From positions 4,588,001 through 4,652,000 of the forward strand of contig NZ_CP022436.1 of the NCBI RefSeq assembly GCF_002224285.1: a stretch of 64,000 nucleotides of DNA, in the 5' to 3' direction. Below are positions 10,102 through 19,087 of the stretch, in pieces (positions within the stretch are counted from its first letter, which is position 1; each line of letters starts with the position of its first letter). Both the position numbers and the translations under genes were made by a program. This stretch comes from Arthrobacter sp. YN. Lineage in GTDB: Bacteria > Actinomycetota > Actinomycetes > Actinomycetales > Micrococcaceae. Under the pieces are notes generated by a model that was not told the DNA's origin, did no database searches, and worked only from the letters and a program-made list of their open reading frames with translations.

Positions 10102-10593
10102 CTAAACGGCCAACTGCCGGAAAGACGCGCCATGGTAGATCAGCGGCTTTGACTCCAGGTTGATGGTGGTCGCTTTGACCTCCAGGACCACGATCGCGTG
10201 ATCACCGGCGGGCGTCTCGGAGACAACTTCGCATTCGAAGCCCAGCACGGCACCGTCGATCAGCACTGCACCTGAGTCGCTCACGCTGGTGTCCAGCCCC
10301 GCGAAACGGTCGCGTGTCTTGGAGGCCAGTTGAAGGGCAGCCGCTTCCTGGCCCTCGGCGAGCACCGAAACGCCCAAGCGCTGCGCTTGGCGGAGCTTCG
10401 GCCACGTTGTGGAGGAGTTCTGCACGGCAAACATCACCAGGGGCGGTTCCAGCGAGACACCCACGGTGAAGGACGAGGCCACCAAGGCTTCCGGAGTGAA
10501 GTCCACCATGGCGCTGAACGCGGCAACTCCGGACGGGAACTGGGCAAATGCGGCCTTGATGGCCGCCGTTTCTTCCACTGTGGTCTGTGTCAT
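10102..10593 (-). CDS. Flavin reductase family protein (FMN-binding split barrel)
   Basis: A predicted NAD(P)H:flavin reductase or FMN-binding flavoprotein. It has the family pattern FPSGVAAFSAMVD, then LVASSFTVGVSLEPPLVMFAVQ (FMN-binding strand and loop), SVLAEGQEAAALQLASKTRDRF, and the C-terminal glycine-histidine region (AGDHAIVVLEV ... LIYHGASFRQL). I chose ATG 10593 (MTQTTVEE, GGGGA upstream), giving 163 aa; an ATG at 10635 with AGGTGA in front would add 14 residues. Such proteins supply reduced flavin to two-component monooxygenases, but no monooxygenase lies next to it. It is divergent from an aldo/keto reductase, with a strong inverted repeat in the shared promoter region. Confidence 0.88.
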   Translation of the reverse strand: MTQTTVEETAAIKAAFAQFPSGVAAFSAMVDFTPEALVASSFTVGVSLEPPLVMFAVQNSSTTWPKLRQAQRLGVSVLAEGQEAAALQLASKTRDRFAGLDTSVSDSGAVLIDGAVLGFECEVVSETPAGDHAIVVLEVKATTINLESKPLIYHGASFRQLAV

Positions 10594-10710
10594 TCCGCTG
10601 TCCCCTATTCGTGCGTTGCTTGAGTTCCTTTCCATAATTCACCTGCTTCCGGCAACAGCAATATTTGTTGATTCGAAAGACATTTGTGTTGCCGTGTGTC
10701 AAGAAATGTC

Positions 10711-10739
10711 GCGAAGTAAGGCCTCTTCCATTACTTCGC
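10711..10739. promoter_or_regulatory. Inverted repeat between divergent flavin reductase and AKR genes
   Basis: Perfect 9-bp arms, GCGAAGTAA (10711-10719) and TTACTTCGC (10731-10739), are separated by 11 bases in the roughly 290-base divergent promoter region. The spacing would put the arms two turns apart, as for a dimeric repressor, but a hairpin is also possible. The regulator is unknown. Confidence 0.5.
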
Positions 10740-10886
10740 AAGACGAAAAACGAAGAAGTTCTACCGCTTGCGTTTATGCCTCCGACGGCCGTGTGTAGCC
10801 TCGATTGAACATCCCGTCCGTGGCCACCGACTCACGCCTGGACACCAGCACCGCCTATCAGCACCGTCCCACCACAGGAAGCCGAC

Positions 10887-11921
10887 ATGAGCCTCAACGA
10901 GCTACGAACGCTTGGACGCACTGGCGCCCTGATCAGCCCGCTCACGCTGGGCACCCTCAACTTCGGCACCGGCGCCGCACCCACGGGTCCCGCCGAGAGC
11001 ATCCGCATCATCAAAGCAGCGCTGGACGCCGGCATCACCAGCGTCGACACTGCGGACATCTACTCCCAGGGCGAGGCCGAAACCGTGGTTGGCCAGGCCA
11101 TCCACAGCCGGCGCGACGACGTTTTCCTCGCCACCAAGTTCCACGGCCAGATGGGTTCCAACCCGGCGCACGCAGGCAACTCACGCCGTTGGATCGTCCG
11201 GGCTGTGGAGGACAGCTTGCGGCGGCTGAACACCGACAGGATCGACCTCTACCAAGCGCACCGCCCGGACTACAACACCGATCTCCTGGAAACCATCACT
11301 GCGCTGAACGATCTCATCCGGCAGGGCAAGATCCTGTACTACGGCACGTCTGTGTTCAGCCCCGCCCAGCTTGTTGAGGCCCAGTGGATCGCCAACACCA
11401 ACCACCTCACGCCGCCCGTGGTTGACCAAGTGCCGTATTCGCTTCTGGTGCGCGCCAACGAACGTGACGTTTTCCCCATCACCCAGCAGTACGGCGTCGG
11501 GGTTCTGAGTTATGGACCGCTCGACGGCGGGTGGCTGGCCGGCGGTTACCGCGTCGGGGCGGGCCAGCCTGAAAGCTCGCGATCGGCTGCTGTCCCGGGC
11601 CGCTTCGACGTCACCGCGCCCTTCAACCAGGGCAAACTGCATGCGGCCGACGCCCTTGCGCAGCTCGCGTCCCGGCATGGGCTGACCTTGATCCAGCTCG
11701 CTGTGGCCTTCGCCCTGAATCACCCGGCCGTCACCAGCGTCGTCATCGGGCCGCGCACCGAGGACCACCTCACTGACTATTTGAAGGCAGCAGACGTGGT
11801 GCTCAGCGAGGCGATCCTCGACGAAATCGACGACATCGTTGCACCCGCCGTGAACTTCCTTGAACGCGACGCCGGTACCGTTGCACCGCACCTTGAGTAC
11901 CCGGAATTACGACGCCGGTAG
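10887..11921 (+). CDS. Aldo/keto reductase
   Basis: A 344 aa NAD(P)H-dependent aldo/keto reductase. The catalytic tetrad is visible: Asp and Tyr in SVDTADIYSQGEAE, Lys in FLATKFHGQMG, and His in LYQAHRPDYNTD. The C-terminal cofactor-binding part ends with AVAFALNHPAVTSVVIGPRT, which matches the usual phosphate-binding loop. The start is ATG 10887 behind CAGGAAG. Its substrate cannot be inferred from sequence. The gene is divergent from the flavin reductase and is followed by a nested hairpin that probably ends its transcript. Confidence 0.93.
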   Translation: MSLNELRTLGRTGALISPLTLGTLNFGTGAAPTGPAESIRIIKAALDAGITSVDTADIYSQGEAETVVGQAIHSRRDDVFLATKFHGQMGSNPAHAGNSRRWIVRAVEDSLRRLNTDRIDLYQAHRPDYNTDLLETITALNDLIRQGKILYYGTSVFSPAQLVEAQWIANTNHLTPPVVDQVPYSLLVRANERDVFPITQQYGVGVLSYGPLDGGWLAGGYRVGAGQPESSRSAAVPGRFDVTAPFNQGKLHAADALAQLASRHGLTLIQLAVAFALNHPAVTSVVIGPRTEDHLTDYLKAADVVLSEAILDEIDDIVAPAVNFLERDAGTVAPHLEYPELRRR

Positions 11922-11931
11922 CCCCCCTTCC

Positions 11932-11992
11932 GTTGTGAGGCCTACTTTGCGCCCTCTTTGACTCCGTTGGGGCGCAGAGCGGGCCTCGCAAC
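11932..11992 (+). terminator. Nested stem-loop downstream of the aldo/keto reductase
   Basis: An outer stem pairs 11932-11942 with 11982-11992 (11 bp with one G-U pair) and an inner stem pairs 11948-11954 with 11970-11976 (TGCGCCC/GGGCGCA). It begins 11 bases after the stop. There is no T-run, so termination is likely but not certain. Confidence 0.6.
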
Positions 11993-12085
11993 AGACTCTT
12001 GACGGGGTTCGACCGCGGCGTGATCCTTGTCCTAAGTGCTGCGGCACTCCGCAGCGTTTAGCTTCCAGTAGAACGCCGCCGTCCC

Positions 12086-13189
12086 ATGTCCAAGCACCAC
12101 GTCAAGCAAAGGGCAGCAAAAGCCGCCACCCCCGGGCAGCCGACCGAAGGTCCTCTGACCCACGAAGAACTGCAACTCTCCGGCCGGAACCATTCCATGC
12201 CGCTCGAGGCCCTGCACGACGACATCACGCCGGCGGGCCTCCACTACCTGCTCATCCATTTCGACATCCCGCACGTTGCCGCCGACACCTGGCGGTTGCG
12301 GCTGGGCGGGGCAGTGGATCACAGCCTCGAACTGAGTCTTGAGGACATCAAGGCCAGACCCGCAGTCACCATGCCAGTGACCATGGAATGCGCAGGAAAC
12401 GGCCGGTCACTTTTGGAACCGCGGCCGCTGAGTCAGCCGTGGGTCCTCGGTGCAGTGGGCACCGCCGAGTGGACCGGAACTTCCTTGGCACCCCTGCTGG
12501 AGGAGGCCGGTTTGGCGAGTGACGCCGTCGAACTTGTCTTTACCGGTGCTGACGCCGGTGTCCAGGGTGGCGTCGAAGAGCCGTATGCGCGCAGCCTTTC
12601 GATCGCCGAGGCAATGCATCCCGAGGTCATGCTGGTCTACGCCATGAACGGAAGTCCCCTGCCGATCCAGCACGGGTTCCCGCTCAGGCTCCTGGTGCCG
12701 GGGTGGTACGGCATGGCGAGCGTGAAGTGGTTGACGTCGATTGAGGCTGTGACGTCGCGGTTTATGGGTTTCCAGCAGGCGGTCGCCTACCACTATCTGC
12801 AAGGGCCCGATGGGCCTGGGCTGCCCGTCACACACATCCGGGTTCGATCGCTGATGGCGCCTCCCGGGATTCCTGATTTCTTCACCCGACGCCGCATTGT
12901 CGACTCCGGCCCGGTCATGCTGCACGGCCGCGCGTGGTCAGGCCACGGCGAGGTGGAACGGGTGGAGGTAGGGATCGACGGCGAGTGGATGCCCGCTCAT
13001 GTGGACCCGCCCGTGGGTGATTTCGCGTGGAGGTCGTGGTCCATGGTGTGGGTCGCGAGTCCGGGCGAGCACGTGCTGCGCTGCCGGGCTATGGATACGT
13101 CCGGCGCGCTGCAGCCCACCGACCAAGTGTGGAATTACCAGGGCATCGGGAACAACATGGCACAACGGGTTGAGGTGACGGTTCGGTAG
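12086..13189 (+). CDS. Sulfite-oxidase-like molybdopterin-dependent oxidoreductase
   Basis: A 367 aa molybdoenzyme of the sulfite oxidase family. The molybdenum-ligating Cys is at about residue 102 in PVTMECAGNGRS, followed by other family hallmarks (GTAEWTGTSLAPLLEEAG; FTGADAG; YAMNGSPLPIQHGFPLRLLVPGWYG in two pieces) and a C-terminal immunoglobulin-like dimerisation domain ending in VWNYQGIGNN. There is no haem b5 domain and I see no Tat or Sec signal, so it appears cytoplasmic. The physiological substrate and electron acceptor are unknown. It stands alone, with no cofactor synthesis gene nearby. Confidence 0.9.
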   Translation: MSKHHVKQRAAKAATPGQPTEGPLTHEELQLSGRNHSMPLEALHDDITPAGLHYLLIHFDIPHVAADTWRLRLGGAVDHSLELSLEDIKARPAVTMPVTMECAGNGRSLLEPRPLSQPWVLGAVGTAEWTGTSLAPLLEEAGLASDAVELVFTGADAGVQGGVEEPYARSLSIAEAMHPEVMLVYAMNGSPLPIQHGFPLRLLVPGWYGMASVKWLTSIEAVTSRFMGFQQAVAYHYLQGPDGPGLPVTHIRVRSLMAPPGIPDFFTRRRIVDSGPVMLHGRAWSGHGEVERVEVGIDGEWMPAHVDPPVGDFAWRSWSMVWVASPGEHVLRCRAMDTSGALQPTDQVWNYQGIGNNMAQRVEVTVR

Positions 13190-13225
13190 TTTTCCTCGTG
13201 GGCCCGCTCCGAGCGCCGAGCGCGC

Positions 13226-13275
13226 CGAGAACGCTGGAACGCTGCGTAATCGCCGGAACTTTCCCTACGATCTCG
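13226..13275. repeat. Short palindromic intergenic element (copy B)
   Basis: This 50-base stretch begins CGAGAACGCTGGAACGCTGC and ends CGATCTCG. It shares segments (GGAACGCTGCG, CGCCGGAA, CGATCTCG) in the same order with the longer palindrome at 31034-31102, suggesting two members of one intergenic repeat family. Confidence 0.45.
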
Positions 13276-13330
13276 CCGCTTTCGTGTGTTCTCGCGGGGC
13301 AGGCGGACCCCGGTTAGACTCGTTCCAATC

Positions 13331-13708
13331 ATGAGTATCCCGTCTTCCTCCCCAGCGAACGTCCGCGTCGACGCCTGGTTGTGGGCGATCCGCGCCTACA
13401 AAACCCGCTCCGCCGCGACGGCCGCCTGCCGTGCCGGACATATCCGCATCAATGGGAACCCTGTCAAAGCGTCGCAAAGCGTGATCATCGGCGACACCAT
13501 CCGGGTCCGGGAATCAGGCTGGGAACGGATCCTCGAAGTCCGACGACTCATCGCCAAGCGCGTCGGAGCCGAAGCTGCCTCACACTGCTTCACCGACCAC
13601 ACTCCCCCTCGCCCAGTCGCTCCCAAACTCGGGCTCCCGCAGCGCGACCGTGGCGCCGGCCGTCCCACCAAGAAGGACCGCCGGGATATGGAGAAGCTAC
13701 GGGGGTAG
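13331..13708 (+). CDS. S4-domain RNA-binding protein (Hsp15-like)
   Basis: A 125 aa protein with an N-terminal S4 RNA-binding domain: VRVDAWLWAIRAYKTRSAA, CRAGHIRINGNPVKAS, GDTIRVRESGWERILEV. The C-terminal tail is basic (GRPTKKDRRDMEKLRG), as in Hsp15/RqcH-associated family members that bind stalled 50S subunits. I place the start at ATG 13331 (MSIPSSSPANVRV), where the conserved domain begins shortly after; the in-frame region upstream is not conserved-looking. It stands alone between the molybdoenzyme and a lipoprotein gene. Confidence 0.88.
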   Translation: MSIPSSSPANVRVDAWLWAIRAYKTRSAATAACRAGHIRINGNPVKASQSVIIGDTIRVRESGWERILEVRRLIAKRVGAEAASHCFTDHTPPRPVAPKLGLPQRDRGAGRPTKKDRRDMEKLRG

Positions 13709-13825
13709 GTGGTTGCTGGCCGCAGCTGGCACTTATCCACATGCCGTGTTCTCTGACATGAATGCTTACCCGTCCCCCGCCTAGACTGACCGGCACACCG
13801 CCAATCAGCTGCTGGGGAGCCTGTC

Positions 13826-15458
<1,633 letters not shown>

Positions 15459-15479
15459 GCCGCGAGGTCTAGCCGGAGG

Positions 15480-15940
15480 TTACGAGAACCAGGTCCCCGG
15501 AGGGCCCATGAAGAGCAGGAAGCTGAACACTGCACCCACGGCCACCAGCGTGACAACAACGGCAAGGATCGGGTTCCGCAGGACCCAAGCCTGGGCTTTC
15601 TCGAATCCACCACGCGGCGATTCTCCCCGGCTGCCAAGCGCCAACCGCCAGCGAGGAGGCCACGGCGGTCGAGCGACTTTTCCATCGGGATGGTGGCGTA
15701 GGGGATGACGGCTGAACCTATGGCAAGGAGGCCGGTGCGCGTTGACCACTTCTGGTTGATCCAAGTGAAAGCAGCAGTTGCGGCGTAGCAAAGGAAGACG
15801 AAGCCGTGAATGCCGCCCGCGATGCTCACTCCGACATCGGTGGTTCGCGTGACGTACTTAAGGAACAACCCGATCAGCAGCAACGTCCAAGTCACGGCCT
15901 CGGCAAAAGCAACGGTACGGAACAAGGTGCGGGGCTGCAT
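15480..15940 (-). pseudogene. DUF3817 membrane protein gene, frameshifted
   Basis: The 5' part reads from ATG 15940 (GAGGAA upstream) as MQPRTLFRTVAFAEAVTW with hydrophobic helices, the usual DUF3817 start, through IPYATIPMEKSLDRRGLLAG. The expected C-terminus (GGFEKAQAWVLRNPILAVVV ... GPPGTWFS) is present but in another frame. The switch lies near 15630-15650; the whole span is one base short of a multiple of three, so a single-base loss explains it. In the first frame translation would continue into an unrelated tail. DUF3817 proteins are small integral membrane proteins of unknown role. Either the gene is broken or the base is a sequencing error. Confidence 0.8.
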
Positions 15941-16004
15941 GGAATTCCTCAGGTAGGAAACAGGAGACACGTAGTATTTTACCGGCCGTAGAACTTCCCT
16001 CGCG

Positions 16005-16619
16005 TCACGGCAACGGAAGTGCCTCCCGGTTACGGATACGGGAATCGCCAAACTCGATGGCAACGGGAGCGATCTCCACAACCGGTTCGTGCCGTGTGCG
16101 GGCTTTCCCGACAGCAATATGCGGAACCCAGCGGGGCGATCTGTAACCGAGGGCAGGCGAGCTCAGGATGAAGTCGTCAATATTGTCGAGCCCCAGGTCA
16201 TCCAGCAGAAGGTGCAACCCCTGCAGCAGGAGCGCCTGGTAGTCCTGGGCTTCTTGTGGAACGTCCACGGCCAAGCCCATGACCCGTCCGCCACCCAAGG
16301 GAATCAGCCGGTCCGATTTACCAAGGAATCCGGCCAAAACAGGGAGCTCCGTCAACCAACTGGCGACTTCAGGGAGCACGTGCTCAGGCCTCGCCGCTCC
16401 TCTGGTCCACGCCACGATGTCTTGGGCCAGGTCATCGAGAATCCCAACGTGCAGCAATGTCAGGTGCAACCCCGAAGGTTTACGGAGGGCATCAACGAAC
16501 CGGGCCAGGCCCTCATAGTCGGAGGCGCCGTCGCCGACACGGAGAACGGGCACCTCAACTGTGATGCGAGGCCCATCCGGTGTGCTTCCAACTGGCTTGC
16601 TGGCCGTCATGGTTGCCAT
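16005..16619 (-). CDS. 2H phosphoesterase superfamily protein (2'-5' RNA ligase-like)
   Basis: A 204 aa protein with the two His-x-Thr/Ser-type motifs of the 2H superfamily: HLTLLHVG at about residues 52-59 and PHIAVGKARTRH at about 166. The second motif has Ala in place of the usual Thr/Ser two positions after His, which may weaken catalysis or be a natural variant. Family members hydrolyse 2',3'-cyclic phosphates or ligate 2'-5' RNA ends. ATG 16619 (MATMTASK) or ATG 16610 could be the start. No RNA-processing genes are adjacent. Confidence 0.8.
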   Translation of the reverse strand: MATMTASKPVGSTPDGPRITVEVPVLRVGDGASDYEGLARFVDALRKPSGLHLTLLHVGILDDLAQDIVAWTRGAARPEHVLPEVASWLTELPVLAGFLGKSDRLIPLGGGRVMGLAVDVPQEAQDYQALLLQGLHLLLDDLGLDNIDDFILSSPALGYRSPRWVPHIAVGKARTRHEPVVEIAPVAIEFGDSRIRNREALPLP

Positions 16620-16687
16620 TATGCGCCGAACGCCAAGCGGGCGGGAGGCCGACGGCGGTACTCGCCTAACGCCGTCGAGCCCTGTCG

Positions 16688-17194
16688 CTACTTCTTGGGG
16701 CGTGCCTGGACGAGGTTGGCGAACGGAAGCCGCCCGAACGACGAAACAAAGTCAGAATGGTAGTCGGCTTCGGCGGCATTGACCTCGGAGGCGGGGAGCT
16801 CCTTCCAGGCAACAACGAGGTCCAAGGCATCCCGTAGTTGCCAGATGAGCCGTGCATCCCAGACAACGGTGGGCCGTCCGCGGCCGTAGTCCATAAATTC
16901 CTGGATCTGCTTGCGAAGCCCCCGGTTACCTTGGCTGCCCGCGCTCGCTTTGCCTATGTACAGCACGGAAGCATCCGCAATCCACTCGGCTTCCAAGGCT
17001 TCCCGCTTGAGCGAAGGGTCCTTCTTCTTGAACGTGCCGGCAGTGCTCTTGCTGAGGAATACGGGGTCGAAGTCAGCGGGGCACAGGATGGCGAAGACGC
17101 CGGGGCCTTGGGGAATCCTCATGGGGTCGAGCTCGTCGAGCGGTCGGAATCCGGTGAACCCGTCCTGCGTGAGGGACTTTTTGGTGAAGAGCAT
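16688..17194 (-). CDS. GIY-YIG-like protein, unknown function
   Basis: A 168 aa protein starting at ATG 17194 (MLFTKKSLTQDGF); an ATG at 17236 would add 14 residues and neither has a good ribosome site. It carries GPGVFAILC near residue 28, ASVLYIGKASAGS near 76 and a basic helix GNRGLRKQIQEFMDYG. Order and spacing resemble the GIY-YIG nuclease fold (strand with G-x-F, then YxG, then Arg helix), followed by Trp-rich helices and a late Glu (EVNAAEADYH). I infer the fold from these motifs only. It is divergent from the GntR regulator of the asparagine cluster. Confidence 0.6.
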   Translation of the reverse strand: MLFTKKSLTQDGFTGFRPLDELDPMRIPQGPGVFAILCPADFDPVFLSKSTAGTFKKKDPSLKREALEAEWIADASVLYIGKASAGSQGNRGLRKQIQEFMDYGRGRPTVVWDARLIWQLRDALDLVVAWKELPASEVNAAEADYHSDFVSSFGRLPFANLVQARPKK

Positions 17195-17294
17195 GGTCCA
17201 TTGTGTCAAGGATGGCTCGTCCCGACAGAAAGCCATGGTGGCGGTGCCAAAGGGGCCCTACCAGCCCCGAAACCGTGAAGCAAGCCTTTCAGCG

Positions 17295-17324
17295 TTGACA
17301 GCCCCTTGTGACCCGTGCCATATT
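17295..17324 (+). promoter_or_regulatory. Candidate promoter of the GntR-asparaginase cluster
   Basis: TTGACA at 17295-17300 and CATATT at 17319-17324 are 18 bases apart. A start of transcription near 17331 would coincide with an in-frame GTG, so a leaderless mRNA is possible. Three GACAGC repeats follow at about 17342-17363 and could be part of an operator. Confidence 0.55.
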
Positions 17325-17384
17325 CAAAGCGTGAACCTGTCAGACAGCCGGACAGCCGGACAGCAAGAGCCCCAGGGTGGGCAT

Positions 17385-18050
17385 ATGCCCATTTCCCGCA
17401 TCTCCGCAGCTGAAGCGGTCTTCGCGGCCCTGAGGCGTGCGATCGAGGGCGGCCAGTTCGATATCGGCACCAAGCTGAGCTCGGAAGCGACGCTGGCGGG
17501 CCAGTACGGCGTCAGCCGCTCCGTCATCCGGGAAGCGCTGCGATCCTGCAACACCTTGGGCCTCACCGTGACCAAAACAGGCAAGGGCACGTTCATTGTG
17601 GCCAACAAGGTCGCTAATGACCTTACCTTGGGCCAGTACAGTGCGCGTGATCTCAACGAAGCCCGCCCGCACATCGAGATCCCGGCAGCCGGGCTCGCCG
17701 CGCAAAGAAGGACGGACGAGGAACTTGAGCACCTCAGGGAGATCATCCAGGAAATGCTCAGCGAGAACGATCCCGAGGCCTGGGTGAACCTGGACGCGAG
17801 CTTCCACTCCGCCGTGGCCCGCGCCAGCGGAAACCGGGTGTTCGCCAGCGTCGTCTCGGATATCCGCGAGGCTTTGGCACACCAGTCCGAAACCCTCAAC
17901 CTGGTCGCTGACCGGCAACACCGTTCGGACGAGGAACACGTCGCCGTGCTCAACGCGATCGAAGCCGGAGACTCTGAAGCCGCAAGCAAAGCGATGGCCG
18001 CCCACCTGCAGGCCGTCAGCGTGGCACTGGACACGATCCTCAGCAAATGA
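17385..18050 (+). CDS. GntR family regulator with FCD domain (asparagine/aspartate cluster)
   Basis: A 221 aa transcription factor. Residues 1-70 form the GntR winged helix (SAAEAVFAALRRAIEGGQFD, then LSSEATLAGQYGVSRSVIRE), and the rest is an all-helical FCD ligand domain with the conserved Asp/His pattern (NLDASFHSAVARASGN; DEEHVAVLNAIEAGD). The ATG at 17385 is the conservative start; GTG 17331 would add 18 residues and could start a leaderless transcript. The stop overlaps the first ATG of the asparaginase frame, so it heads the operon with asparaginase, aspartase and permease and most likely responds to a related amino or dicarboxylic acid. Confidence 0.9.
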   Translation: MPISRISAAEAVFAALRRAIEGGQFDIGTKLSSEATLAGQYGVSRSVIREALRSCNTLGLTVTKTGKGTFIVANKVANDLTLGQYSARDLNEARPHIEIPAAGLAAQRRTDEELEHLREIIQEMLSENDPEAWVNLDASFHSAVARASGNRVFASVVSDIREALAHQSETLNLVADRQHRSDEEHVAVLNAIEAGDSEAASKAMAAHLQAVSVALDTILSK

Positions 18051-18067
18051 ATATCCCAAAGGACACC

Positions 18068-19074
18068 ATGCCCGCCCCCGCAGCACCGGCCCACCAAGCC
18101 GCGGCACAAGAACTCAAAGCGCCGCACCACGTCCCCCTCGTCGAGGTAACCCGCGACGGCCTGGTGGAGAGCATCCACTACGGCTCGTTGATCGCACTCC
18201 ACAAAAACGGCACCACCGCCGTGGAAGCCGGCGAACCGGACGCGCCGATGTACCCGCGTTCAAGCCTGAAGCCACTGCAGGCCGTTGCACTGCTCAAGGC
18301 CGGTTTGGACATCCCCCAAAACCTCCTGGCTCTCACCGCTGCCAGCCACTCGGGGCACAGATGCACCGCGACGGCGCCACTGAAATCCTGAAGCTGCACG
18401 GCCTGACCGAGGCGGCACTGGCCAACAGCACGGACCTGCCATACGGCGTTCAGGAGCGCGAAGAATGGCTCCGCGCCGGCAACGGTCCCACCCGAATTGC
18501 ACAAAACTGTTCCGGCAAGCATGCTTCCATGGCCGCCGTCTGCGTCATCAACGGCTGGCCTGTGGAGGGGTACTTGCACCCCGAGCACCCGCTGCAGGTC
18601 CTGGTCCGCGACAGCATCACGGACCTCACTGGCGAGGAAGCAGCTGCCGCGAGTACGGACGGCTGCGGGACCCCGCTCTTCGCACACTCCCTGCACGGCA
18701 TGGCCCGGGCTTATGGCCGCCTCGCCGCTGCCGAGGCAAGCACCGATGAGGGCAAAGTCGCCCACGCCATGCGCCGCTTTCCTGAGATGGTGGCCGGCGA
18801 AGGCCGCGACGTCACCGCCCTCATGCGGGCCGTGCCTGGGCTTCTGGCAAAGGACGGTTTTGAGGGCCTCCAGCTGGTGGGCCTCCCGGACGGCACCGGT
18901 GTGGCCATCAAGATTTCCGACGGCGGCGATCGCGCCCGCATGCCTGTCACCGTTGAGGTTCTTCGCAGGTTGGGCGTCGACGGCGGCAGCCTGGACACGA
19001 TTCAGAGCCCACCCGTGCTGGGCGGCGGCCTTCCGGTCGGCGAGCTCCGCGCAGCAAATATTTTCAGCAACTAA
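18068..19074 (+). pseudogene. L-asparaginase II family gene with a single-base frameshift
   Basis: The product would hydrolyse L-asparagine to aspartate and ammonia. The 5' frame (from ATG 18068, AAAGGA upstream) reads VPLVEVTRDGLVESIHYGSL ... YPRSSLKPLQAVALL ... LTAASHSG, then goes out of frame and stops. The family sequence resumes in the other frame as AQMHRDGATEILKLHGL ... NCSGKHASMAAVC ... STDGCGTPLFAHSL ... GELRAANIFSN. The break is the G4 run at 18352-18355: one extra G would join the two frames exactly into ASHSGAQMHRDGA. All catalytic regions are otherwise intact. It may be recent inactivation, slippage at the G run, or a sequencing error. Confidence 0.88.
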
Positions 19075-19087
19075 ACCAAGGACAGCT

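Noticed and set aside
18497..19087. N-terminal extension of aspartase
   Set aside because: The in-frame region overlaps the asparaginase gene in another frame. Family similarity begins only at ATG 19088.
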